Part shown: positions 24,360 through 33,105 of the stretch, piece by piece
Layout of the letters: each line of letters starts with the position of its first letter
Position numbering within the stretch: position 1 is the first letter of the stretch
Assembly: GCA_947442255.1 (NCBI GenBank)
Contig: CANEVO010000033.1
Span: forward strand, 1-36,300
DNA: 36,300 nucleotides
Source of the DNA: Opitutia bacterium
GTDB lineage: Bacteria; Verrucomicrobiota; Verrucomicrobiae; Opitutales; Opitutaceae
Direction: 5' to 3'
Made by a program: the position numbers and the translations under genes
Notes under the pieces: model-generated
Told to the model about the DNA's origin: nothing
Database searches by the model: none
Seen by the model: only the letters and a program-made list of their open reading frames with translations

Positions 24360-24726
24360 GCTAGTGAAAATCTGGCAACTAAAAAATTACAGAACTTATG
24401 CCCACGCGCGTGTGAACAAGTTGTGGGAAAGTTGGCCTTGAAATGATTTTTGGGTTCACAGTTACTGCGCTCTCGCCCATTCGTTCGACGCCTTCCGGCT
24501 GTTCCTTCTCATGTCCATCTCGCTCCGCTTCGCGGCGCCCGCAGTAGCAAAGCCCAGTATTAACTGGCCACCAACGACTTAAATTATTCATTCCGCTTCC
24601 TGTTTTTCCCGGTGGCAGCAGCTCAATTTTTACTACCGCGAGACGACGCAAGTTTGGCCTGATCGGCGTGTCGAGAGACGGCGCAGGAGAGCATTGTGAA
24701 TAAACCTGCCCTTGTCCGATTCGTCC
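24360..24726. other. AT-richer region upstream of dnaA, possible oriC
   Basis: This gene-free stretch is clearly less GC-rich than the rest. It carries three DnaA-box-like 9-mers close together, TTATGCCCA (24396-24404), the reverse of TTGTTCACA (24411-24419) and the reverse of TTTCCCACA (24422-24430), each one base off the relaxed consensus TTWTNCACA. AT tracts (AAAAAATTACAGAACTTA; TTAAATTATTCATT) lie beside them. Position next to dnaA supports an origin or a dnaA autoregulatory region. No replication-strand skew was computed. Confidence 0.4.
24695..24703 (-). promoter_or_regulatory. DnaA box before dnaA start
   Basis: TGTGAATAA on the plus strand is TTATTCACA on the minus strand, a full match to TTWTNCACA. 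It lies 23 nt before the dnaA ATG, a good position for autorepression by DnaA. Confidence 0.55.
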
Positions 24727-26130
24727 ATGCCCTCTACGTCGCTAGCGCCCAGTCTCTGGGAAACGGTTAAATGTGACTTCAAGTCACTCTTTCCGGAAGA
24801 AGTGTTCCAGATGTGGTTCGAGCCCGTGGTGTGTCTGGAAACCACCGGCGACTCGATGGTGCTCGGCGTTTCGAACGATTTCGCGGCCATTTGGATCCAG
24901 GACAATTACCTCGATCTGATCACGCAGCGACTGCGGCTCACCGCCGGCCGGATGGTCAATGTGACCCTGCGCAAGACCGACGCCGCCGCTCGTCACCAGC
25001 ATGGCAGCAATGGCACTGCGGCCCGCGCCGAGAGCCCGTCGGCGACGACCGTCGGCCGCCCGAAGGCCACGACCACCCGTCGGACAGCCCGGTACGACGG
25101 TCCTCCCGTCGGCACGCTCAATCCGCGCAACACGTTCGAGAATTTCGTCGTCGGCTCCAACAACCAGATGGCGCACGCCGCCTCGCTGGCGGTGGCGCAG
25201 GCGCCCGCGCAGGCCTACAACCCGCTCTTCCTCTACGGCGAAACCGGCCTGGGCAAGACGCACCTGATGCATGCCATTGGCCATGCGATTCTCCGGCAAA
25301 ACCCGGACGCGCGCGTGGCCTACCTCTCGACGGAAAAATTCACCAACGAGTTCATCCAGGCCCTCCAGGAAAACAGCCTGACCAAATTCCGACAGCGCTA
25401 CCGGCATGCCGACGTTCTCCTGCTCGACGACGTGCAGTTTCTCGCCGGCAAGGAGCGCATCCAGGAGGAGTTCTTCCACACGTTCAACGACCTCTTCGAA
25501 TCCGGGAAGCAGATCGCCCTGACCAGCGATCGCCGTGCGAGCGAGATCCAGAAGCTCGAGTCGCGGCTCGTGTCGCGCTTCGAATGGGGCCTGCCCGCCG
25601 ACATCCAAGCGCCCGATTTCGAGACCCGGCTCGCCATCCTGCGGACGAAATCGCAGACCCTGAACTGCAACCTGCCCGACTCGATTCTCAATTTCATCGC
25701 GCAGAACATCACCAAGAACATCCGCCGCCTCGAAGGCGCGCTGCTCAAGGTGGCCAGTTACTCCGCCCTCACCAGCAAACCGCTCGAGCTGGCAACCGCC
25801 GAACGCCTGCTGCACGACGTGCTGATGGAGCAGGCGCAGAACGTCCTCACGATTGAGACGATTCAGAAGCGCGTGGCGGACCACTATCAGATTCGGCACA
25901 GCGACATGACGAGCAAGCGCCGGCCGAACAACATCGCCATCCCGCGCCAGATCGCGATGTACCTCGCCCGGAACCTGACCAAGCACTCGCTCCAGGAAAT
26001 CGGCGACGCTTTTGGTGGCCGCGATCACGGCACCGTAATCCACGCCTGCAAGGCCGTGGACAACATGATGGAACAGGACGCCTCCAGCCGGGGCAGCGTC
26101 GAGTTCCTCAAGGTGCAGCTCTCGAAGTAG
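24727..26130 (+). CDS. dnaA: Chromosomal replication initiator protein DnaA
   Basis: A 467-aa replication initiator. Domain I (about 1-85) has the typical LWETVKCDFKSLFPEEVFQMWFEP. Domain II is a short Ala/Arg/Thr-rich linker (about 90-130). Domain III is the AAA+ ATPase, beginning at NPRNTFENFVVGSNN, with Walker A GETGLGKT (171-178), Walker B LLLDD (231-235) and the sensor region around TSDRRASEI. Domain IV carries the DNA-binding signature GGRDHGTVIHAC (from 430). A TTG at 24712 would add five residues; the ATG is preferred because it begins the conserved helix at normal distance and leaves the upstream DnaA box free. It stands alone, with the possible origin before it and an unknown gene after. 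Confidence 0.96.
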   Translation: MPSTSLAPSLWETVKCDFKSLFPEEVFQMWFEPVVCLETTGDSMVLGVSNDFAAIWIQDNYLDLITQRLRLTAGRMVNVTLRKTDAAARHQHGSNGTAARAESPSATTVGRPKATTTRRTARYDGPPVGTLNPRNTFENFVVGSNNQMAHAASLAVAQAPAQAYNPLFLYGETGLGKTHLMHAIGHAILRQNPDARVAYLSTEKFTNEFIQALQENSLTKFRQRYRHADVLLLDDVQFLAGKERIQEEFFHTFNDLFESGKQIALTSDRRASEIQKLESRLVSRFEWGLPADIQAPDFETRLAILRTKSQTLNCNLPDSILNFIAQNITKNIRRLEGALLKVASYSALTSKPLELATAERLLHDVLMEQAQNVLTIETIQKRVADHYQIRHSDMTSKRRPNNIAIPRQIAMYLARNLTKHSLQEIGDAFGGRDHGTVIHACKAVDNMMEQDASSRGSVEFLKVQLSK

Positions 26131-26271
26131 CCAGGCCGGCTTCACTCTTTCTGGCCTGCCCGAAATTCGTGCCGCCTCTCCGGCGTAGCCACGAGCGCCC
26201 GGCGAACGGGGGACTGGCAGAATTGACCGGCGCAGAACCCGGCGGGCCATAAGTTGCCAAGCTCGGATTGT

Positions 26272-26280
26272 TTATCCACT
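26272..26280 (+). promoter_or_regulatory. DnaA-box-like site downstream of dnaA
   Basis: TTATCCACT differs from the classical TTATCCACA only at the last base. It lies 10 nt before the next gene's start and could be a chance match or a regulatory site. Confidence 0.3.
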
Positions 26281-26289
26281 TTTCTCCGC

Positions 26290-26874
26290 ATGAGTCTTAC
26301 GCCCGAGCAGAAGAAGATCGTCGCCGCCTGGGTGGGCGACGGCGACGGCCTGTCCACGATCCAGAAGAAACTCATCGAGCAGTTTCAGCTTTCGATGACG
26401 TATCGGGATGTGCGCTTCCTGGTCGACGACCTGAATCTCGACATCAAGGACGCGGCGCCGAAGCTCGACACCAGCGACGTCACCAAGGCGCAACCCGCGC
26501 CCGAGGCCTCCGCCCGCGCGGCGACGCCGGAGAAGCAGGGCTTCATTGAGAAGGCCAAGGAAAAGCTCGGTCTGGCGGGCGACCCCCACGCCGGCGCGGA
26601 AGGCGACGACGGAGCCGAGGAGGGCTTCGAGGACCTCAAGGAGGAAGTCGCCGCCACCGTCCGCGTTTCCGTTGACGCCGTCACTCTCATTCCCAGCGCA
26701 CTCGCCAGCGGCACAGTCACGTTCTCGGATGGCGTGACCGGCAAGTGGATTGTCGATCAATACGGTCGCCCGGGATTCACCGAGGTAAGCAAGCCCGGCT
26801 ACCGGCCCAGTGCGACCGACGGCCAGGCCTTCGTCCGCGAGCTCAGCGCCCTGCTGCAGAAGCGCGGGCTTTAA
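26290..26874 (+). CDS. Conserved-looking hypothetical protein, 194 aa
   Basis: I do not recognise the family. Residues 1-55 form an amphipathic helical domain (MSLTPEQKKIVAAWVGDGDG, then LSTIQKKLIEQFQL, MTYRDVRFLVDDL) that looks like a small helix-turn-helix. An acidic, Ala/Pro/Lys-rich linker follows (about 60-125), with EKAKEKLGLAGDPHAGAEGD. The C-terminal domain (about 130-194) is beta-rich (VRVSVDAVTLIPSALASGTV, FSDGVTGKWIVDQYGRPGF) and ends in the helix FVRELSALLQKRGL. There is no signal peptide or membrane segment. The position behind dnaA suggests, but does not show, a nucleic-acid role. The TAA stop lies at the edge of an R4 repeat, so the final residues could come from an old insertion. 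Confidence 0.8.
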   Translation: MSLTPEQKKIVAAWVGDGDGLSTIQKKLIEQFQLSMTYRDVRFLVDDLNLDIKDAAPKLDTSDVTKAQPAPEASARAATPEKQGFIEKAKEKLGLAGDPHAGAEGDDGAEEGFEDLKEEVAATVRVSVDAVTLIPSALASGTVTFSDGVTGKWIVDQYGRPGFTEVSKPGYRPSATDGQAFVRELSALLQKRGL

Positions 26875-26973
26875 GACGTCGTGGGCGCGCAACGAGGCGC
26901 GCCCCTACGAAGTGCGGTTAGGGGCGGGCTCGTCCACACCCGGCTGGCTACAGCATTTTTAAACCCGCTCTAG
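26864..26973 (+). repeat. Intergenic repeat, family R4 (copy B)
   Basis: It shares GACGTCGTGGGCGCGC, ACGAGGCGCGCCCCT, the TCGTCCAC region and the end TTTAAACCCGCTCTAG with copy A at 17045-17178. It lacks the TTAAAGTG segment near the left end. It spans the entire 95-bp gap between two convergent genes. The TAA stop of the left gene and the TAG stop of the right gene (26970-26972 on the minus strand) both lie in its ends. Confidence 0.8.
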
Positions 26974-29918
26974 CGCCGGGCTTCGGGCACAATCGAAACC
27001 TCGAGGCGACGACCGTCCCGCATCACTGCCACCTTCACGGGCTCCCCGATTTTCACGGCGTCGAGCGCATAGGTGTAGTCGTAGATGTTCGCGATCTTCT
27101 GCCCGGCAAATTCCACGATGACGTCGCCGGCCTTCAGCCCCGCCTTGTCGGCCGGACTGCCGCCGCGCGCGCCGGTCAGTTTCACCCCTGCCAGATCAGA
27201 GGCGTAGTCGGGAATCGTCCCGAGGTACGCCCGCACCGTGTCGCGGCTGCCCGCATTCCCCGCCGTCCGCTCCACTTTCGCGTAGTCGATCCGCGGTCCG
27301 TCCTTCGCTAGATCCAGCGTGAGCTGCCGCGCGAAACGTCCGATTCGCTCAAGGCCTTCGTAGTTCAACGTGTCCGTGTCGTCCGCCGGACGATGATAGT
27401 TTTCGTGACTGCCGGTGAAGAACGCCAGAACCGGAATGCCCTTGGGATAGAAGGGCGTCGTGTCCGTCGGCAGATAGGGATCGTCCTGCAGGGTGAGGTT
27501 GAAACCCGCCGCCACATTCCGCCGTTCGATAAGTTTTTTCCACGCGGTGGAGGACCCCACTCCCTGCAACGTCAGCTTGTTTTCGCGCAGCCGGCCCACC
27601 ATGTCGAAATTGAGGTAGGCGCTCACCCCCGGCAACGGAGTCAGCGGCTTTTCCGCGAAATGAGTTGAGCCGACCAGGCCGAGTTCCTCGCCTGACCAGA
27701 AACTGAAGATGACGCCTCGGGAAAAGTCCGCCGGACGTTCCCGCCGATCCTGTGCCAGCGCGGCGGCCAGCTCCAGCATCGCGGCGACGCCCGAGGCATT
27801 GTCGTCGGCGCCATTGTGAATCTGGTTCTCCTCGCCCTTGATCCCAAAACCGCCGGTTTCGCCGCGGCCCAGGTGATCATAGTGGGCGCCCAGCATCACG
27901 TACTCGACCGGAGCCGCGCCGCCGTTCGCCGGTGGAATGACCGCCACCACGTTTCGATCCGTCTTCTTAATCCGTTCGACGCGCGACGTCAGCTCGATCC
28001 GGACATTCGGCACCGCAAAGCGCACGTCGGCAGCGTGGGGATTCTCTTGATCGAGGTCCGATTGGAGCGTCTTGAGATTTTTTCCGGTCGCGGCGAGCAG
28101 CGCATCCGCGACCCGACCGCTGATTGAAGCGGCCACGATGTTCGAACCCGCCAGGATCGAATCCATCGTCAACGCCACCAGTTCTCCCGCGTTCGGCGAA
28201 TTCGGTCCCGTCACCACCAGCAGCGCCTTCGCGCCATGCGACCGCGCGATCATCGCCTTGTAACGCAACCCGGCGTAGCGGTTGAGTTCGGCGCGGCGCT
28301 TCGGTTCCACGGCTTCCGGCACGTAGCGCAGGACGAGGACGATCTTGTCCTTCACGTCGAGACCCGCGTACGAGTCGTAGCCCTCGCCCAGCTTGCCCGG
28401 CACCGTCAGGCCGTAGCCCGCGAAGACCACCTCGCCCTCGAGATCGCCGTTGTCGGAAAACGAGAGCGGTCGAAAGTCCTGGTCCGGCGCAAACTCCTGC
28501 GGCGCCGCGCCCGCGCCGGCGCTCAACCGGAGGCGATTGGCTCCCGCGACCATCCGCACCCCGGAGTTGAACTCGAAATTCTGGAAGAAGCTCCCGTTCT
28601 CGCCCATCGGGGTCAGGCCCGCGTCGTTCAACCGGGCCGCAATATAGTCCGCCGCGAGCCGACTGCCCTCGGATCCGACCAGCCGGCCCTCCAGCGCATC
28701 CGAAGCCAGATGGGTGACGTGCGCCTGGAGGTCGTCCGCCGCAATGGCCGCGGTGAGCAGGCCGGCGCCGGCCGTGGGCGACGCCGTGACCTTCGACGGG
28801 GCGGTGGCCCCCGGGGCGGCCTGCAACGCGGCGAGCGCGGCGGCGTGATCCCAGTTGGCCAGGAAAAGTTGAGAGGCCTTGTCCGCGGTGCGGTTGGAGG
28901 TCCAGCAGAGTTTCTTCCCGTCCGGCGAGAACACCGGGAGCCCGTCGAACCCATCGGTGTGCGTCACCCGCACGGGTTCGCGCTGGCCGGCCGAATCCAC
29001 GAGGTAGAGCTCGAAGTTGCCGAACCCGAGTTTGTTCGAGGCGAAAATCGCATACGCCCCGGAGGGATGAAAATACGGCGCCCATGACATCGAGCCGAAC
29101 TGCGTCAGCCGCCGCACGTCCGATCCATCCAGCTTCATGGTGAAAACGTCCGCCACCGCACCCGTGTCGTCGAATCGGCGCCAGATGATGCGCTCGCCAT
29201 CAGGCGAAAAAAATGGTCCGCCGTCGTAGCCCGGAGTGTGGGTCAGCCGCCGCTGATTGGTTCCGTCGGCGTTCATCACATAGATTTCCCCGAACCACGC
29301 GGGATCGAGTTCGAGCCGCTTCTGATCCTCCGCCGAAAGCGCGCCCTGCTCGAACGCACTGCGGAGCGAACAGAACACGATCAGCTTCCCGTCCGGAGAG
29401 TAGGCGCCCTCCGCATCGTAGCCGCGGCTCGAGGTCAGCCGGCGCAGCCCGGTGCCGTCGCGCCGCGCGGCGAAAATATCCATCGTCTCGTCATAGTCCC
29501 ACGAATAGCGCCGCTCCTTGCCGGAAGCGCGCATCTCCAACTCGGCCTTCTGCTTGGCCGCCGCTTCGGGATCGTGATGCGTGGAGGCAAAGAGCACCTC
29601 GTCGGTGCCGGGTCGGATGAAGGCGCAGGTGGTCTTGCCCGCGCCAGGAGAAACGCGGCTCGTGTCACCCGATTCGAGGTCGAGAAGATAGATCTGATAA
29701 AACGGATTGCCGGCCTCGCGCTCGCTTTGGAACACGAGCGCTTTGCCGTCCGGCGAAAAATAGCCCTCACCACTCCTCCGCCCCTCGAAGGTGAGCTGGC
29801 GGATTTGGCCGAGCAGCCGGGCCTCGGCCACCGCGGACTCCTCGGCGCCGACGAGTCGTGGCGCCACGCCAACGAGGAGGGAAAGACACACCAGCCACGC
29901 ACAGGGTTTTGCCTTCAT
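26970..29918 (-). CDS. Large exported M28 peptidase with TolB-like propeller, PA and PDZ regions
   Basis: A 982-aa protein. A signal peptide (MKAKPCAWLVCLSLLVGVAP and onward) ends near AEES. Residues about 40-375 contain six or more PD40/TolB-type blades (repeated 'FSPDGKxLVF', 'YFHPSGAYAIFAS', 'FSPDGKKLCW'). A PA-like insert follows around 500-650 (VKDKIVLVLRYVPE, GAKALLVVTG). The M28 aminopeptidase core lies at about 655-870: HYDHLG (from His679), NGADDNASG, SGEELGLVG, NFDMVGR and GSHENYHRPADDTD provide the di-zinc site. A PDZ domain (about 890-975: ADKAGLKAGDVIVEFAG) ends the protein. It probably degrades peptides outside the cytoplasm. The ATG is set by the signal peptide. It faces the 194-aa gene across repeat R4 and is divergent from the spermidine-synthase-like gene. 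Confidence 0.92.
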   Translation of the reverse strand: MKAKPCAWLVCLSLLVGVAPRLVGAEESAVAEARLLGQIRQLTFEGRRSGEGYFSPDGKALVFQSEREAGNPFYQIYLLDLESGDTSRVSPGAGKTTCAFIRPGTDEVLFASTHHDPEAAAKQKAELEMRASGKERRYSWDYDETMDIFAARRDGTGLRRLTSSRGYDAEGAYSPDGKLIVFCSLRSAFEQGALSAEDQKRLELDPAWFGEIYVMNADGTNQRRLTHTPGYDGGPFFSPDGERIIWRRFDDTGAVADVFTMKLDGSDVRRLTQFGSMSWAPYFHPSGAYAIFASNKLGFGNFELYLVDSAGQREPVRVTHTDGFDGLPVFSPDGKKLCWTSNRTADKASQLFLANWDHAAALAALQAAPGATAPSKVTASPTAGAGLLTAAIAADDLQAHVTHLASDALEGRLVGSEGSRLAADYIAARLNDAGLTPMGENGSFFQNFEFNSGVRMVAGANRLRLSAGAGAAPQEFAPDQDFRPLSFSDNGDLEGEVVFAGYGLTVPGKLGEGYDSYAGLDVKDKIVLVLRYVPEAVEPKRRAELNRYAGLRYKAMIARSHGAKALLVVTGPNSPNAGELVALTMDSILAGSNIVAASISGRVADALLAATGKNLKTLQSDLDQENPHAADVRFAVPNVRIELTSRVERIKKTDRNVVAVIPPANGGAAPVEYVMLGAHYDHLGRGETGGFGIKGEENQIHNGADDNASGVAAMLELAAALAQDRRERPADFSRGVIFSFWSGEELGLVGSTHFAEKPLTPLPGVSAYLNFDMVGRLRENKLTLQGVGSSTAWKKLIERRNVAAGFNLTLQDDPYLPTDTTPFYPKGIPVLAFFTGSHENYHRPADDTDTLNYEGLERIGRFARQLTLDLAKDGPRIDYAKVERTAGNAGSRDTVRAYLGTIPDYASDLAGVKLTGARGGSPADKAGLKAGDVIVEFAGQKIANIYDYTYALDAVKIGEPVKVAVMRDGRRLEVSIVPEARR

Positions 29919-30238
29919 CGCGTGCGGGCGATTAGCCACGCAAAGTTCAGTTTGCACAAGCCAAACCAAGGCAGGTGGCGCGCGGTTTCAAGCGACCGAG
30001 CCCCGCCGCCGGTCGATCTGGAAAGGAAGCGGGCCATTGGAAAACTCCCGGCGGCGTCCCTCGACTGGACATCGCCCGCAACCGCCGCCGACCGGGCGCG
30101 TCAGGTGTGCCATGGCATTATATGTTCGAACGCCCGCGATGCCGCCCCCACAAGCTTCGACTCCTGGCCGTGGCCGGCAGCACTCCCTGCGGGTCCGCCA
30201 CCCGGCTGGTTCGTCCCCTTTCCCACTCGCCTGACGGC
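29919..30238. other. Divergent intergenic region of 320 bp
   Basis: It separates the starts of the M28 peptidase and the spermidine-synthase-like gene and should carry both promoters. I could not pick convincing -35/-10 boxes. No repeat of the families seen elsewhere is present. An open frame in phase with the downstream gene runs through it but looks non-coding. Confidence 0.5.
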
Positions 30239-32668
30239 ATGAATTCCGTTTCCGCCCCACCGGTCCAGTCCTCCCGCTCGGTCGCCGGGCACCTGCCCTT
30301 CCTGCTGCTGCTTTTCATCGGGAGCGGATGCGCCGCGCTGATCTACGAGATCGTCTGGTTCCAACTTCTCCAGCTCGTCATCGGATCGTCGGCGGTGTCG
30401 CTGGCCGTCCTGCTCGGGACCTTCATGGGCGGCATGTGTCTCGGCAGCCTCGCGCTGCCCCGGTTGGTGTCGGCCCGCTATCACCCGCTGCGGGTTTACG
30501 CCGTGCTCGAGTTGGGCATCGCACTGGCCGCACTCGGGGTGGCGATCGCCGTGCCGATCGCCGGACATCTCTATACCAGTATGCTCGGCCACGGGATGCC
30601 GGGGATTCTCCTTCGGGCCCTGATCTGTGCGGGCTGCCTGCTCCCGCCAACCGTGTTGATGGGCGCAACGCTTCCGGCGATTGCGCGCGGCGTCGAGACC
30701 ACCCCCCGCGGCGTGTCGTGGCTCGGGTACTTCTACGGCGGCAACACCGTCGGTGCCGTCGTGGGCTGCCTGCTCGCGGGCTTCTACCTGCTTCGTCTCC
30801 ACGACGTGATGACGGCCACCTATTGCGCCGTGGCGCTCAACGTCATCGTCGCGCTCCTCGCCTTGATGATCGCGCGGTTCGCGCCGTATCAACCGGTCCC
30901 AACCCCCGAGGTGGCGCCGGCGCCCGCTCCGGGGCGGTCGCAGACGTCGGGCCCGGTTCTGCTTTCGATCGGAATCTCCGGGTTCTGTGCGCTGGCGTCG
31001 GAGGTCATCTGGGCGCGGAACCTTTCCCTCCTGCTGGGCGCGACCGTGTACACGTTCTCGATCATCCTGGCGGTCTTTCTCACGGGCCTCGGTTTGGGCA
31101 GCAGCACCGGCGCCGCGCTAAGCCAGCGCATCCGCCGTCCCCGTCTCGCCCTCGCATGCTGCCAGGTCCTGCAGGTCGCCACGATCGCCTGGGCGGCGTA
31201 CGCGATCGCGTTGTCACTGCCGTTCTGGACCATGACCGAACTCGAGCTGGCGAATCCCTGGATGAAGTTCCGCGGCGACCTCCTCCGTTGTGCCTGGGCC
31301 ATCCTGCCGGCGGCCGTGCTGTGGGGCGCGAGTTTTCCGCTCGCGCTTGCCGCCACCACCAGCCCCGGTGGCGATGCCGCCCGGAGTGTCGGCCAGGCCT
31401 ATGCCGCCAACACCCTCGGCGCCATCGGCGGGGCCGTGCTGGCCAGCATGCTGCTCATCCCGGCGCTGGGCACGCAGCACGCGCAGGTGGCCTTGATCGT
31501 CCTTTCGCTCGTGAGCGCACTGATTGTGTATCGCCCCCGCGGAGCCACGGGTTCTCTGATGGCGGGAATTGCGGTGATCGCAGTCATGTTGGTCAGCCTG
31601 CAGCTGCCGCGGATTCCCTGGGAGCTCGTCGCCTACGGCCGCCAGATCGCCACCACCGACTATGGGTCCAAGTCCCTTTTCTTCGGCGAGGGCATGAACT
31701 CCTCGGTCGCAGTCTCCGAGACCCCCGACGGCTCCCGTTTCTTCCACGTCGCCGGCAAGACCGAGGCCTCGAGTCTCGAGAAGGACATGCGCCTCCAACG
31801 CATGCTCGGGCACATCCCCGCCCTCCTGCACCCCAATCCCAAGTCCGTGCTGATCGTGGGCTGCGGCGCCGGCGTCACGGCCGGCACCTTCATCGTGCAC
31901 CCATCGATCGAGCGGATCGTGATCTGCGACATCGAACCGCTCATCCCACGTGTGGTGGCGGAGTTCTTCAGCCGGGAAAACTACGACGTCCTCCGGAGCC
32001 CGCGGGTCGAGGTCGTCTATGATGACGCCCGCCACTTCATCGCGACCACCACGGAGAAATTCGACATCATCACCTCCGATCCGATTCATCCGTGGGTCAA
32101 AGGCTCCGCCGTCCTCTATTCGAAGGAATACTTCGAGCTCTGTCGCGCGCGTCTGAATCCCGGCGGACTGGTCACGCAATGGGTGCCGTTCTACGAATCC
32201 GATCGCGCGGTGGTGCAGAGCGAGATCGCCACCTTCTTCTCGGTTTTTCCCGAGGGCACGATCTGGGGCAACGACGATGAAGGCTACGGCTACGACACTG
32301 TCATGCTGGGCCAGGAAAAGCCCTTGTTGGTGGACCTGCCCGCCCTGCAGCAGCGCCTCCTGCGCCCGGACCATGCGCGCGTGGTCCAGTCGCTGAATCC
32401 CGTCGCCCTCGGCACGCCCCTGCAACTGCTGTCGACCTACGCCGGTCGTTACGCGGATCTTCGCACCTGGCTGGCAGGAGCCGAAATCAACCGCGACCGC
32501 AATCTGCGGCTGCAATACCTCGCCGGCATGCAACTCGACTCGCTCAGCGGCTCGGCCGCGTACAACGAGATGCTCCGGCACCGGGTGTTTCCGTTCGACA
32601 TCTTCCAGGCGCCCGAAAGCCAGTTGGAAACGCTGCGGCTCAACATGGAGAGCCGGCTGGCGCAGTGA
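30239..32668 (+). CDS. Membrane-fused spermidine synthase-like protein
   Basis: An 809-aa protein. The N-terminal half (about 1-460) has roughly a dozen hydrophobic segments with Gly-rich turns (FIGSGCAALIYEIVWFQLLQ; GTFMGGMCLGSLALPRL; FYGGNTVGAVVGCLLAGFYL), like the membrane part of 'fused MFS/spermidine synthase' proteins. The C-terminal half is a class I methyltransferase-fold domain of the spermidine synthase type: VLIVGCGAGVTAGT (from 537) for the nucleotide cofactor, ICDIEPLIPRV, RVEVVYDDARHF and ITSDPIHPWVKG, with an Asp at the aminopropyl-transfer position. True polyamine synthesis by such fusions is unproven; they may modify other substrates at the membrane. The ATG at 30239 starts just before the first helix. 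Confidence 0.9.
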   Translation: MNSVSAPPVQSSRSVAGHLPFLLLLFIGSGCAALIYEIVWFQLLQLVIGSSAVSLAVLLGTFMGGMCLGSLALPRLVSARYHPLRVYAVLELGIALAALGVAIAVPIAGHLYTSMLGHGMPGILLRALICAGCLLPPTVLMGATLPAIARGVETTPRGVSWLGYFYGGNTVGAVVGCLLAGFYLLRLHDVMTATYCAVALNVIVALLALMIARFAPYQPVPTPEVAPAPAPGRSQTSGPVLLSIGISGFCALASEVIWARNLSLLLGATVYTFSIILAVFLTGLGLGSSTGAALSQRIRRPRLALACCQVLQVATIAWAAYAIALSLPFWTMTELELANPWMKFRGDLLRCAWAILPAAVLWGASFPLALAATTSPGGDAARSVGQAYAANTLGAIGGAVLASMLLIPALGTQHAQVALIVLSLVSALIVYRPRGATGSLMAGIAVIAVMLVSLQLPRIPWELVAYGRQIATTDYGSKSLFFGEGMNSSVAVSETPDGSRFFHVAGKTEASSLEKDMRLQRMLGHIPALLHPNPKSVLIVGCGAGVTAGTFIVHPSIERIVICDIEPLIPRVVAEFFSRENYDVLRSPRVEVVYDDARHFIATTTEKFDIITSDPIHPWVKGSAVLYSKEYFELCRARLNPGGLVTQWVPFYESDRAVVQSEIATFFSVFPEGTIWGNDDEGYGYDTVMLGQEKPLLVDLPALQQRLLRPDHARVVQSLNPVALGTPLQLLSTYAGRYADLRTWLAGAEINRDRNLRLQYLAGMQLDSLSGSAAYNEMLRHRVFPFDIFQAPESQLETLRLNMESRLAQ

Positions 32669-32769
32669 CCGACACACCTTCGATAGCCAGAGTCATTCTC
32701 TTCGGCTCCACGGGAGAGGCTCGCCCCCGACCCGTGGCGCGGTTACGCCTCCCGGCGGTCGTCTGCAGT

Positions 32770-32811
32770 CCGTCCTTCACCGTCCGTCCTTCACCGTCCG
32801 TCCTGCACCGT
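32770..32811. repeat. 14-bp tandem repeat, three copies
   Basis: The unit CCGTCCTTCACCGT occurs at 32770, 32784 and 32798 (third copy with G for T at the eighth base), followed by a partial CCGTCG. It lies in the 233-bp gap before the antitoxin gene. The surrounding sequence shows nothing else. Confidence 0.8.
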
Positions 32812-32901
32812 CCGTCGTCCTGCGCCTGAATCCGCAATTCTGCCCATCATTGGGGGGCACCGGGCACTTGCATGGATTCTCGGCCTCCTTACATTGTCGG
32901 C

Positions 32902-33105
32902 ATGCTCTCCACCGAACTTTCTCGCACCGCTTTGGAGTTGCCGGCCGCGGACCGTCTCGAACTGGCCCGCCGGTTGGTGGAAAGCGTCGTGGACCCTGTC
33001 CCGCTCACTGGAGCCGTCAGTGAAGGCATTCGCCGGATCGAGGACATCGCGGGCGGCCAGGTGGTCGGTCTGACGGAGGGCCAGTATCGCACCGCCGTGC
33101 GATGA
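32902..33105 (+). CDS. Type II antitoxin of the addiction-module (Unstab_antitox-like) family
   Basis: A 67-aa protein. Its N-terminal helix LSRTALELPAADRLELARRL, followed by VESVVDP, is the conserved region of the small addiction-module antitoxins that pair with RelE/ParE toxins. The C-terminal part (EGIRRIEDIAGGQVVGLTEG) matches the usual toxin-binding tail with an 'IxxGxVxxL' pattern. Its last codon and stop overlap the toxin start by four bases (ATGA at 33102-33105), typical for coupled translation. The ATG at 32902 gives the normal family start; a longer ATG frame adds ten unlikely residues. Autoregulation through the region around 32820-32901 is expected from the family but not visible. 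Confidence 0.85.
   Translation: MLSTELSRTALELPAADRLELARRLVESVVDPVPLTGAVSEGIRRIEDIAGGQVVGLTEGQYRTAVR

Noticed and set aside
24784..26250. Minus-strand open frame of 488 codons opposite dnaA
   Set aside because: DnaA on the plus strand is unmistakable; this frame is its antisense shadow.
32770..32811. Short CRISPR-like array
   Set aside because: The 14-bp units are directly adjacent with no spacers and only three copies; no cas genes are present.
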